Positions 22,277 through 32,219 of a DNA stretch of 64,000 bases are shown in pieces. Under the pieces are notes generated by a model that was not told the DNA's origin, made no database searches, and saw only the letters and a list, made by a program, of their open reading frames with translations. The stretch is from Ornithodoros turicata (Eukaryota; Arthropoda; Arachnida; Ixodida; Argasidae). The translations under genes were made by a program, and so were the position numbers. The stretch spans positions 31,976,213-32,040,212 of the forward strand of contig NC_088202.1 of assembly GCF_037126465.1 (NCBI RefSeq). The letters are read 5' to 3'. Each line of letters begins with the position of its first letter. Positions within the stretch are counted from its first letter, which is position 1.

Positions 22277-22791
22277 AAGAATGTTTGCCTGTTCTGTCTA
22301 CTTACCATTCTTCCCCGCGGCATTGGTTTCATCATGTCTGTATGAGGTCCCCCCCCCCCGACTCTACCTCCTTCCCTCCACACCACAAGAAGTGATGCTG
22401 AAAGACTTGAAAGCTGCTGTTTTCCCGTCGTCACGTTCCCTCTCTCCATTACAGACCACGGATATTACTTCTGTAAGGTCACCTTTGCAGGAGCCTGAGG
22501 TCGTCGTGATGATATTTTCGTTTCCTAGAACACACTTCGGGAGAAACTCCCTCGTAGAATTCTTCACGACGCTCCCGTCGTCGATCTCAGGTTCGCTCGA
22601 ACGCCAGCTCGATATCAGGAATGCCTACAGCAGATAGGATGGCTTGTAGCCCGATGGCGAGCAGCTGGATGGCGAAACAGAGCTCATGCCCGAATGTCCA
22701 AGAGGCGAAGTTACCGGACTTGCAGGGTAGGGAGTGATGACGGGAGATGATGCCTCTGTTTTCTAGAAAGAAGGCACGAGAGAAGAACTGC

Positions 22792-23568
22792 TCATTGGAG
22801 ACGTTGGCCGTATAGGGAACAGCACCTTTCCTTCTTAACGTCCGATGTGCTGCTTAGAGTGTTCAAGCTATCACTTAGTGCGACGTTCAAACTGTAATCA
22901 GTAAATTTATTTTGCGGGTACTCTGGATGAACAGTGTCGAGATGCTCTTCAGCGGTTGACCTCTTGGCGCCTTCCTGCGCAGACGTGCCTTCAATCTGAT
23001 CGGGTGATGCGGTAAGACAAACTCTATTAGTCTGGTTCAAAGACTGACCCTGAGAAAAGCTCGGCCACAAGGAAATAGTTCTGCTACGTCTCAACGGTGA
23101 AGGTCTGGTCAACTTTGTCGTAGGGTTATTCTTTATGAATTCATCGCGTAGATACGCACACTTAACGTTTCTTGGACGGTAGCAGGACACGTACAGAGCT
23201 CCTTTGGACTTATTCTGGGAGGTGCTGCAGAAATCGTCACTAGCTGGGCGGTCCATACCACAAGATAGGACGCCGAATCCATGCAAACATGGGTCCGACT
23301 TGCTTTTTCCTGTCATATATTTCCGTTCCAGGTGGAAGTCTGTTCCGTAGTTATCGACGTTTTGCGTCCGATAACTCCTGGTACCGCCACGTACAGATGG
23401 GGTAGATATGCAGCTCCGTGGCATCATATTGTACTGTGTTTGGTTGGAAAGGCATCGATACGTGGAACCGAGCCTTGGAGAGCAGTCCGGCGAGTGATTT
23501 TGAAAGCCTCGGTTGCCGACGCGTACTTGCACCTCAACATGCCGGTCACCTTCGTCCCGAACAGTCAT
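22792..23568 (-). CDS. Unidentified 258-codon open frame, possibly part of a secreted protein
   Basis: I do not recognise this protein. The open frame is polar and rich in Ser, Thr, Asn and Arg, with about nine cysteines spread over it (DCSP, YRCL, RSCIS, DPCLH, LSCGM, DDFCS, VSCYR, VKCAY, RVCLT), which would suit an extracellular or secretory-pathway protein. No zinc-knuckle, transposase or RT motif is seen. A TAA lies in frame just upstream of the ATG, so either translation starts here or the exon starts at an AG between the two. A possible signal-peptide exon lies 110-210 bp upstream on the same strand. A cysteine-containing open stretch at 22364-22567 (minus) may be a further exon. It could also be a chance ORF. 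Confidence 0.35.
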   Translation of the reverse strand: MTVRDEGDRHVEVQVRVGNRGFQNHSPDCSPRLGSTYRCLSNQTQYNMMPRSCISTPSVRGGTRSYRTQNVDNYGTDFHLERKYMTGKSKSDPCLHGFGVLSCGMDRPASDDFCSTSQNKSKGALYVSCYRPRNVKCAYLRDEFIKNNPTTKLTRPSPLRRSRTISLWPSFSQGQSLNQTNRVCLTASPDQIEGTSAQEGAKRSTAEEHLDTVHPEYPQNKFTDYSLNVALSDSLNTLSSTSDVKKERCCSLYGQRLQ

Positions 23569-23676
23569 GAGTCTCTCTTAGCAACTGTGACACTTGTAAG
23601 AACCAGCTACTACTACAGATCCCACTAGCATCGTCGACGCGAAAAGGAGGGCGTATGGAATTATCCCCTTCTACTA

Positions 23677-23778
23677 CCCCATTGCCAGGGCTCTGGCTAT
23701 GAAGGCGCAGATGACGAAAAGCGTTGCGATGGACACACAAGACTTCAACGCCTCTCGGTGGTTATGTTCCAGCTTCAT
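23677..23778 (-). CDS. Possible signal-peptide-coding exon
   Basis: From the ATG at 23778 the minus strand reads MKLEHNHREALKSC, then a hydrophobic core VSIATLFVICAFIARALA. This is a standard signal-peptide layout with a possible cleavage after ALA. The frame closes at a TAG (23674-23676), but a GTAGTA immediately before it could serve as a donor, allowing fusion to the unidentified open frame at 22792-23568. The splice is weak and the join is inference. Confidence 0.3.
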
Positions 23779-23795
23779 GATTCCAACACATAAAG

Positions 23796-24427
23796 GGCAA
23801 CCTCCATGGAGCGAATTTTTGCAACGAAGTCGCGCGGCAGACTGCCACGCGCGTTCCGCCGCCAGTTGTTCGCCGGCACCACCTCCATGGGGCGAAGAAC
23901 CAGCGGACGGTGTCGGGAAGTCATGCTGTGATGTCACTGTTGCCAGGGTATAAGGTGAAAGCTTAATGAAATCAGTTGCTCGAAAAATTGCATTTAATGT
24001 CACAAATTTTGCAACTAAATCCAACAACTGTCTGAAAAGATGCGCCCAGTAACGTACCGAAAGGCATATTCACTACTGCGTAAGGAAAAAATGCTTCTTG
24101 GCAGAGAATGCCTCACGTTCTAGCACTGCAGTTGGCGAAAGCGCGAGCAGACCACAGCACCCAGTTGCAAGAAGAGGACGATGACGATGATTCACGAGAG
24201 CAGACAACCACGTGCAGACGATCTGGCGTATATTCGTAGCGGAAGAGCACTTTGATTGGTTCATCTGCAGTTGACGCTTCCGGAATCGCGGACGCTGGGC
24301 GAAAATATCTAGCATGGGCAGATCGGCAGCGGACGCTCACATTTTTGACGTCTCGGCTCGCGCAGGGCGCCGACGCTGAGCGAAGTTCGCAGCTTTTTCG
24401 CTGTACATTCGCTCCATGGAGGTTGCC
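23796..24427. repeat. Inverted-repeat pair GGCAACCTCCATGGAGCGAAT, about 630 bp apart
   Basis: A perfect 21-bp inverted repeat occurs at 23796-23816 and 24407-24427. Weaker similarity continues inward (GCGAA, GCAACGAAGT against GCTGCGAACTTCG). A third related word (CCTCCATGGGGCGAAG) lies at 23882. This may be the TIR of a nonautonomous DNA element, but I see no target-site duplication. The left arm overlaps the region just upstream of the putative signal-peptide exon. Confidence 0.4.
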
Positions 24428-26038
24428 ATGCGTTTCTCTTTGCTCTTCCTCTTTCCTTCTATTCTTCTTCGTCTTCTTTTCAAAAGTAGCGCATAGCCAG
24501 TTTTGGGAAGTCCTCTGCGAATGTCAATCAATTACAACTTTATTTCAGGATGATGGGTTGGGAGTTTCATCGCCGATGGCGATACTCTACCCCAGTGCTG
24601 GAGGAGAAGCGGGGAATGAAGTAATGGGTCCCGTTACAATGAGGACCGAAGGTCGATCGAGGGTCCTGCGAATGTCGACCTATACATATCCTACTAAATT
24701 ATGGAACCGAGCGAGTCCGTGACCAGAAGCTTGACGTTATTTCCTGCGTCTTGCACTGTGTGCGTTAAGCAGCACTTCTGGCGCTACACAGGGAGGAGGA
24801 GCACCTGCTCAACTCTCCAAATGCGCGTCACTTGTAAAGATGGCCGCATCCGTTCATGTGTCCAAGCATGTTTTCGCTACAGGAAGTGCGGAGAACGTTT
24901 ATGGAATCTATTGAAGCAGATGGAAGCACCACGTACCAAGCAGAACAAGTCCATTCCGTTGGTGTCCCCAGGAAGTCTTGAATAGGATGCTGGGACGTCC
25001 CGTGGTTTGGGCCAAGCGGGCGAGAAATGACGTCCCGCGAACACCGTGTTGTCACCTCCCAGAATATCTCACTGACCTCCCACGACGGTCCCGGTTGAAG
25101 CTTCCGGATGCGTGACGAACGAAGTACTCATTCATGTTGAAATTTAAATGTTTTGTTTATTTTTGATTATTATATTAATTAAAACATAGAAAGCACTATA
25201 AATGACAAAAAGTGATTTATTTTTACGCATAACACATATACTATGCGCTGGTGCTGCAATGACGCTAGCAACTCGCAGCAGCAGTACCGTCTATAACTAC
25301 ATGTGCTGCTGTTTACGCGGGAAAATTGTTGAAAAGTTATGTCTAGTCACATCCTGCACATAAAATGAATTTGTACAATGCCCGCAGAACACGTACAGGT
25401 AGTGTGATGTATATATTGTCACTAAAGCCTAAACGTTTCAGGGAAATGCGTCGTGCAATGACAAACACGACAAAGTGGTCGTTAGCGTAAGTTATTGTCG
25501 GGAGGTCTGCCTGCCACTGTCAAGACATTGTTCCTCTGCTGACTTTAAAGGAAACTGTTCAGATATTTTTCCCGCAGCACCAGCAGTACCATGATATAGA
25601 AACGTGCGAATTCTTAGGGTCACTCATATCCGCTCCATTTTAAACTTTTCCGAAATTCGGAGATTCTCGCAGAAATAAAAAGTCTGAAAAATGAAAGGCG
25701 CCTATTCTGGAGTAGTCATCGCAGAGACAATGCAAAGAAGTGCAAAAGTGAGTGAGACCACACGATGTAGCGCACGGATGTTTTACTACCCACAGCTATC
25801 GAAGTACAAACAAGCGTATTTGCACAAAATTGTGAATGGTTGCCAGGCTCAAAATGAGTAGCAGCTGTGACGAACACAGAACTGTTCTCTGCCAAAGTAG
25901 CCAGTGTCCAGGGTCAAGTAGATCTACAAGGGTCAAATCGTCGAGGGTGTGGAACGAGGGTCAAGGATGCACAGAAAAGATGGGACAAGTGTGTGTACTA
26001 TTCAAGATCCAGCAGATCAGAAGAATCCAGAAGATCAG
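24428..26038. other. Noncoding stretch, no gene recognised
   Basis: It includes a fragment around 24544-24600 (GGCGATACTC, GGGAGTTTCATCGCC) that resembles, in opposite orientation, sequence at about 36412-36460. Both are probably tails of one dispersed repeat. No coding domain. Confidence 0.35.
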
Positions 26039-26195
26039 AAGGCAATCCAGAAGATGTGGGTTCGACTCCTACAGCTGGCTAACCGTTTCAGTGACTTTCA
26101 TCTTTCATCGTTAATTTCTTAGGCAAATTGAGGCTTTGTATGTATTTGTCCCTTCTATGTTGTTCCAGCCTCAGAACATCAGTTCTCTCAAGTTC
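26039..26195 (+). mobile_element. tRNA-derived SINE, copy 1 (5'-truncated)
   Basis: From GGCAATCCAGAAGATG to CATCAGTTCTCTCA this copy is nearly identical to copy 2 at 26370-26520. It begins at the anticodon-stem region and so lacks the A box. Its left flank is a degenerate CAGAAGATCAGAA simple repeat, which may have arisen at the truncation point. Confidence 0.7.
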
Positions 26196-26337
26196 AACAG
26201 TTGCCGCCTGCGTCGATCCCGTCGTATGAATGTGTGTATGAGTGAGCAAAAATGTAAGAGTGGAAGGAGGATGAGTGAGAGAGTGTGGCTGGTTTGTCCC
26301 TTCAGATGACGCACCCTGGAAGTCGCTGAGAAGGCGT

Positions 26338-26560
26338 GTTAGCTTAGCTCAATTGGTAGAGCCCTGGACCGGCAATCCAGAAGATGTGGGTTCGACTCCT
26401 ACAGCTGGCTAACCTTTCCAGTGACTTTCATCTTTTATCGTTAATTTCCTTGGCAAATTGAGGCTTTGTATGTATTTGTCCCTTCTATGTTGTTCCAGCC
26501 TCAGAACATCAGTTCTCTCATATCCTGACCCTTTTTTTTTGTTTTTTTTTTTGTGGATCA
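26338..26560 (+). mobile_element. tRNA-derived SINE, copy 2, with full tRNA-like head
   Basis: Positions 26338-26410 fold as a complete tRNA: acceptor 5' GTTAGCT with 3' AGCTGGC, D-arm GCTC/GAGC, anticodon arm CTGGA/TCCAG, T-arm GTGGG/CCTAC with loop TTCGACT. A-box (TAGCTCAATTGG-like) and B-box (GGTTCGACTCC) words are intact. The anticodon loop CCGGCAA would give GGC (Ala) but has C where U33 is invariant. The roughly 110-bp body is shared with copy 1 and a T-rich tail follows (26530-26550). Repetition and tail indicate a SINE head and not a working tRNA gene. Ixodid ticks have an abundant tRNA-derived SINE family (Ruka); whether this belongs to it was not tested. Confidence 0.7.
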
Positions 26561-27990
26561 GTTTGAAGTCGAAAAGTAGATGTGGAAGAAGGAGGACAAA
26601 GGAAGAAGGAAACGGGAAAAACCGTAAGGCCACCACGTGGGCCATGAAAAATAGGAGCTTATCGGATAAATCCGATTTTGTACAAAAACATCGGAGGGAG
26701 TTTGTGGGATAAATGGGAAAGTCGGAGGTCTAAGTATAATCAAGAGACGAGAGGAAGAACGTCAGCGGAAAGAGGAACTTGGGACTCGTAACCAAGGTAA
26801 CGTCTGTGTTTCTAACTGCTACGGTTTCGAGGTCCATCGAAAGTCAAACTTGTGCGGTGAGATGACTACTTAAATCAATGTGAACTACTTGGCGAACTGT
26901 GGATGAACGCCTGAAGGCTTGACAATGAAAATTACTTTTTACCTCCATAATAATATTGAGATAAAAGTTGCAGTCTGCGGGTCAGAGGATTGCAGTAACA
27001 TGATCCACTTAATAATATGCACCATTAATGAATTCGCCAGGGCACTCGCGAATTGGGCGAAAGGGGCAATAAAAAAGGGCAATTGGGCAAAAGGGGCGCG
27101 AAACGGGCAATTAAGCGGATCGTGTTACTGCATCATCTAACCCTCACACCACTGTTGATAAAAAGTATTTTTAATTGCTTGCGGCGTCCAACCTTTACGT
27201 GTTCATCCGTACATTTACCGTAAAATTTACTTTGTTGCCGATACATCCCTCAGGAAATGCCAGTGCTCCACATGCCTTCTCACTGCATATGCTACGTGCT
27301 CAGAGGTGGATGTCCTGAAAACACAGGCAAATTAAGTTATTGCGAATGAAAGATTTTCCTTTTTACACGTGTGCCAATAGTGCTGGCCACTTGTTCGTTT
27401 TCAACGCAGGTTTAATGAAAAATCAATGCACTTTCACACAACATGAGCTCAACAGAATTCGAGGAGGTACACCGTGCCCTATTTTCAACATCTGTCAATA
27501 ATACGTCAACAGCTCCGGCAATACGAATTTTGGGTTTTTTCCATGCAATTATAGGCTATATTGAGGCAGCTCAGCTCGAATGAGAGTGCGTACTGAGCTA
27601 CCAGCTCAACACTGTCAAAGCTCAACAGAAAAGCAATAGCAACTCTGCAATAAGAGTCTCCGTTGTCTAAACTCTAGGGTCTTGAGCATTGTGGAATAAA
27701 ATTTATATTGAGTTGTTTTTGGGCTAACTCAATTCACGTTGATATTCTATGGAGTTTCTGTTGACTCAAAAGTAACTCAACGAGATGTTAAGTGAAATTC
27801 AAAACTCATTTTTGTAAGGGATGGACTACCTTGCATCACCTATATGAGTAGGGTTCCGCATTTTTGGTGTTTACCATGGAGGGAATTCGGCGTATGTTTT
27901 TCGATGTTTGAATTTACCCGAGAAATCTACGTGTTTCTTTTTTTTTTCGAAGGGTACTACTAGCTTGCAAAAAACGTCTCCCCTTGAAAA
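26561..27990. other. Noncoding stretch with a purine-rich GGGCAATTGGG tract
   Basis: At 27050-27117 short units (GGGCGAAAGGGGC, GGGCAATTGGGC, AAAAGGGGCG) form an imperfect array. The rest shows no gene. A run of CTCAA/TTGAG words (CAGCTCAACA, GAGCTCAACAG, GACTCAA, AACTCAACG) extends from 27440 to 27800. Confidence 0.4.
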
Positions 27991-28930
27991 CAAAAATGCT
28001 GGTGCCTTGACACCATAGATTGAGAAGTTAACCGGCAAAAAGAACTCGTTACAAGTTAAGTTATCGTGTGAAAAATGTAACTAAGTTAATAACGAAGTTC
28101 TTCAGCCTGAATTGTAACTCGCAGTTACTGAGTTACTTAAAAAAAAGAACGAGTTACTTCCAAGTTACTTTGGACACAAAATAGCATTACGCAGGTGCAA
28201 CGCGCGTGAGCAGTTGAGTTAGACCTTGAGTTGCCTGCGGAGGAGTGCAACACGCTTAGATTGTTTTCGTTTATGTCCAACAATAGACCTCTCGCTGTTT
28301 AAACAAATGACATCATAGTGTTCGACAGCGAAACAAATTTGGTAGAATTCAACTACGCACGAAGCTAGAGGGGAACAAGGTCGCGCCCGAAAGCCACGTT
28401 CTTGAGGGGATTACGATATGGTCCCTTAAGGGGACGCGACCCTCGGCCCTGCTGTTCTTTCAATGGGAGGCAGCGAACAAGTGCCCGTTCGTGGAACCCA
28501 GCCCTCTCCTCCCGATTTGTTTCGGTTTTAGTTTGTCTACCAATGTCATGATGACGTTTCTCTGGTACAGGTCTATTCGAACGCTTTGCATCTTACTCCC
28601 TGTGTGCGCACAGTGGTTTAGCTTCATTTCTATGGCACCGGTCCTTACTTCCTAACTAAAATACAGTCATTGATTGAATATCACGTTTTATGGCAAAGAA
28701 TGCCATGAGGCAACCCGGGAAAGAAAGCAAGAAAATATGTGGACGTGAGTGAAACGCGAGTTAAAAGTAACTTGGACCTTAACTTACTTTGGCAAAGTTA
28801 CCCGAAAAAGGAACAAGTTCCCCTGAAAGCTACTACGGCGCAAAAGTACCGAGTTAAGTTACAAGTTACCAAAAAAAGGAACTTAGTTACAGTAACGAGT
28901 TACTTGTAACGAGTTACCTCGAACTCTGCT
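27990..28930. mobile_element. Possible nonautonomous DNA element with clustered AACGAGTTAC words
   Basis: Both ends are filled with degenerate copies of GTAACGAGTTACTTG in both orientations (28035-28175 and 28760-28920). The outer flanks share a CTTGACACCA word (28007 and 28930). The middle has GGTCGCG/CGCGACC inverted words around 28380-28440. Such subterminal arrays are typical of hAT-like MITEs. No target duplication was confirmed and no transposase is encoded. Confidence 0.4.
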
Positions 28931-30544
28931 TGACACCACCGTTGCCCCATTCATTGCGTCATTCGATTCACAGTTCCGCGTTTACGGTTGCGCTAGCGTG
29001 TTACGTCCGCTATGAGCGAATCATTGCAACGGAAGGATGGAACGAAGGTGCATGTCAGACGCTATTCGCAGCCGTAAACGCAGCAATGTGAGTCATCCTT
29101 TACGCACTAAAGAAGCCGCAGTTCGCACCTTCCCTTTCCACTTTCTTCTCAAGAAGCGTGACAAGCGGCCTCCCATTGGTCCCCTCGAACGATCCCCCAC
29201 GATCATCAAGGCAATCATTTTTCGCATTTTAGTCCTCCCTCAACTGCACTGTCTGGATAGTATACTCGCTGACAATCGGCAAATCGGAATTGTGAGACAA
29301 AGGATGAAGATTGTGCAGCCTGGATATATCATTGTGAGGTAGCGCAATAATGTTTCTTCTTTTTTTTTACTTTGGTCACTGATCACGCCCCATAGGTGCG
29401 AGGCACACAATCGTTCACAATCGCTCTTTTGTCCCGAATTTAATACTAGATTTTGTCTTTGTGTTCACATTGCACACTTTAATCAACTTTCACCATGCGT
29501 AGCTGTTTATCTGACCCTAATTATAATCTTGCAGCCTCTGAGCTCCAGCCCCCGTAGCAGCCTTACAGTCCTTGTCGAAGGCAGTCCGACATCGTCAGGC
29601 TTTTTCAAACGAATTTCGGAGCAGTGTTAAAGTGATGTAGGTTTCATTCCTGCACACATGCTGTGTACGTGTCGCTTGCATAAACGTAAATAATAAAGTC
29701 CTTAATGTGACAAAAACAACCAAGGGATCCTGGGCTTCTATGGCAAGTTCGTACCCGTGGAGTGGCCGCGTCGCGCGTCGCACTCTCCCCGCGCCCTCAC
29801 TCTCCACTCACCGCGCGGTGCGTACGGATAGACCACGCGACGATTCTTGTGTAGCGATAATACTAGCACATTAAAACAGGCTCGGTTTCCACCAAGTCCA
29901 CTGTTTTGAACCGTTGCTTGGGGACTAACGGGGGTCCGGCGTTCACCTACTCTACGTCTTACTACCAAAGTGTTTGCAGTAAGTATAGGATTAAGGAAAA
30001 GGAAGCTCCTCGGAAAGTACACGAAAGAAACTGCGTGTTTGTTGTCGTTGTGGTTCAGCGCTGACTAACCTTAGGATTCGCAACCAAAACAGCAGCATGG
30101 TACTGCAAGTGTAGGGATATCGGAAGGGACCTGCCGGCCCCTGGTTCATGGACAGAGACTGGGCAGAGTGTCTGCGAATTTTACGAGCAGACGTTTAGAG
30201 AACTGGCACGTTTACTTGTAGGGATTCTGCTTACTGCAGGGAAGTAACTGTTTCTTAGATAAATAGTAAGGAGAGTATGCTCGATCTCATCAACACATTT
30301 ACCCCGTTGTTGCACTTCTGACAAAAAGCGCTTGCCTATAGGTATCTTATGCACATAGAGAAATGCTAGCAGTTTCGTCGCTAACTGCATACAGTAAGTA
30401 GAAGCTTGTATATAGTATCTGGAGCCATTTTGCGGTGCATGTGGCATATGACGTTCTATTACCCCGTCTTTCGGTACGCAGAACAGTTCCTAATGTACCA
30501 GCCAGTCCAGTCTTCACTGTGAAAAAAAAAAAAAAAAAAGGTGG

Positions 30545-30660
30545 CGTTACGACTCCTTTAAGGGAGTAAATGGCTTGTCCCAAGGAACACTCCCTTTTGG
30601 AGTAAGAGTTACACCCCCTAAGGGGAGTAACATGCTACTCCATTTGTGGTGTGTAACCGT
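30545..30660. repeat. Cluster of ACTCC/GGAGT palindromic words
   Basis: Within 115 bp, GACTCC...GGGAGTAA, ACTCCCTTTTGGAGTAA, CCCTAAGGGGAGTAAC and GCTACTCC occur in alternating orientation and could form several small hairpins. It resembles the end of a fold-back MITE, but the partner end was not found. Confidence 0.35.
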
Positions 30661-30935
30661 GACACCCATTGCAGTAGCTGTACCAACACGACCAAGGGGG
30701 GTCAGGCCAGCACCTGCAGATGTTCTCCTGACGACCTCCTTCGGTACCAGGTAAGGTATGAACACTGCCTCCGCTGTGGGAGCAAGCTTCCAACTTCAGC
30801 TTCGTTCCTCCAGTGACGATGGACTTTCGACGACCGTGTGCACGCGAAGTGGTTCCGTCAGCGTTGACGAGTTTTAGTGGCATTCAAGTGATGCACCTCC
30901 GTAGTCTTGAATCTGCTGCGTACATGGGATATATC

Positions 30936-31450
30936 CAGGGTGTCTCACGTAACGTGGCAAAAATTATATTGAAAAATCTACTCGTCGGAAAATTATGGGG
31001 TCAACGGTATTCGCCTTCAGAGAGTTTTTGCCACCGTGTGAGGACACTCTAATGAATTTTTCGCCATGGGAAATTTAATTTTTCGAATTAAAGTCCGGAA
31101 ATTGCCTCGTCAATCTAACATTCGTTTGACAGATTCGGGAAGCACCAGTCGAGTTTAGCCCACCACGGAACATTTTATTTCGTTATACGAAAGTCAGGAG
31201 CGGAAAAAATTGGGAAAAGATCCCATTTCGGGCTGCGCAAAATGCCGCTCGCCTTTCGCATCCCGTCAGAGCGCTCCCGGAAGAACGCATTGAGAAACAG
31301 TCGCCCCCACTGATCTCTATGTATAAAGGCTGGATCGCGCATAGGAGAGGGGCTCGTGAGAGAGAGGTGCGGCAACCGGCCGCTTTGTTGGAGGGCCCAC
31401 TGGCGCCGGCTGCTCCCATAGGAAACAATGGGTAGCAATTTGATTTGGAG
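30936..31450. mobile_element. Dispersed element with CAGGGTGTCTCA end, copy 1
   Basis: It starts TATCCAGGGTGTCTCACG and shares, in opposite orientation, most of its sequence with 55785-56070. Shared words include CGGACTTTAATTCG, GATTCGGGAAGCA, CCACCACGGAA, TTCGCATCCCG and CAGTCGCCCC. No coding domain. The right end is less clear and may extend to 31450. Confidence 0.6.
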
Positions 31451-31676
31451 TACTTATTGCGCTTTGAACGCTCCTCATTGCTGATTAGCACGCATATTTC
31501 TTAGCAATCAGTTAGCTGATGTATTTCAAACGTGCTTCAGCCGTGTTCCTATAGTTTTTAATCGTAATTGCCTTCTTTTTCTTCTCCGCTGCCTGTACTC
31601 CGAATAGGGGGTCTGCACAGGGAGCATACGCATGAAGGTGAATTCGGTGGTGTGAGAAGGTTTCACATTGTTTGTT

Positions 31677-32075
31677 ATTTAGCACAATACAAAAAGCAAC
31701 ACTGAAGCTTCCTTAGTTTAATATATACAAGCTTTCGCGTGGGGGACCACGCTTCATCAGGTACAAGGTGTGAAGTTCGCGTATACAAGTATATAAATAT
31801 ATATAAAAAGAGAGAGAGAGAAAGTTTACAATAAGCAGACCCCACAAAAATTGGGGGGAGGTGCATACTGAAAAACAAAACAGATACAACTGGAAAGCTA
31901 CCAGTTTATCACTACATGAATGTTGGGGGGTCAACGCGTTGGAAGGGGAGAAAAGCGGAACCTCTCATAGAGGACACCAAGGTCATGGTGACACATCTTC
32001 GCGGAAGTCAACCTCAAAAAGTGTGAGAAATCTGTGAGACTGTCTGGATGGAAGGGTAGACCCCATGTGTTTCAA
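31677..32075 (-). repeat. Left terminal repeat (pseudo-LTR) of the Penelope-like element
   Basis: The reverse complement matches the right repeat over about 390 bp (CTTGAAACACATGG, AACGCGTTGACCCCC, AATTTTTGTGGGGTCTGC, TTGTACCTGATGAAGCGTGG). An AG-rich dinucleotide tract and TA-rich tract at 31795-31825 correspond to the microsatellite into which the right repeat was interrupted. A (GATT)n simple tract (32088-32120) lies between this repeat and the ORF. Confidence 0.8.
31731..31761 (-). ncRNA. Hammerhead-ribozyme-like core in the left PLE repeat
   Basis: The minus strand reads CTGATGA, then GCGTGG-TCCC-CCACGC as a perfect 6-bp stem II, then GAAA. These are the conserved boxes of a hammerhead. 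PLEs are known to carry such ribozymes in their terminal repeats. An A separates CTGATGA from stem II. A candidate stem III (AGCTT/AAGCT) lies downstream, but I could not find a convincing stem I, so self-cleavage is not established. Confidence 0.5.
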
Positions 32076-32219
32076 GGGATTTTTTTTGATTGATTGATTG
32101 ATTGATTGATTTGATTTGAAATTGGCAAAATCACACCGGATGAAGTTGTTGTTCTATCAGAGTTCGCCCGAAGCAAACTCACAAAGATACACAAAGTAAA
32201 ATTGAAAAAAATCAAGGCG

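Noticed and set aside
22155..22637. 160-codon plus-strand ORF as a gene
   Set aside because: Its first third is the fold-back element at 22164-22276, and the rest is antisense to another open stretch and low in complexity.
26338..26410. Functional tRNA-Ala(GGC) gene
   Set aside because: The cloverleaf is complete, but position 33 is C, the downstream body is repeated at 26039-26195 and a T-rich tail follows, so a SINE head is the better reading.
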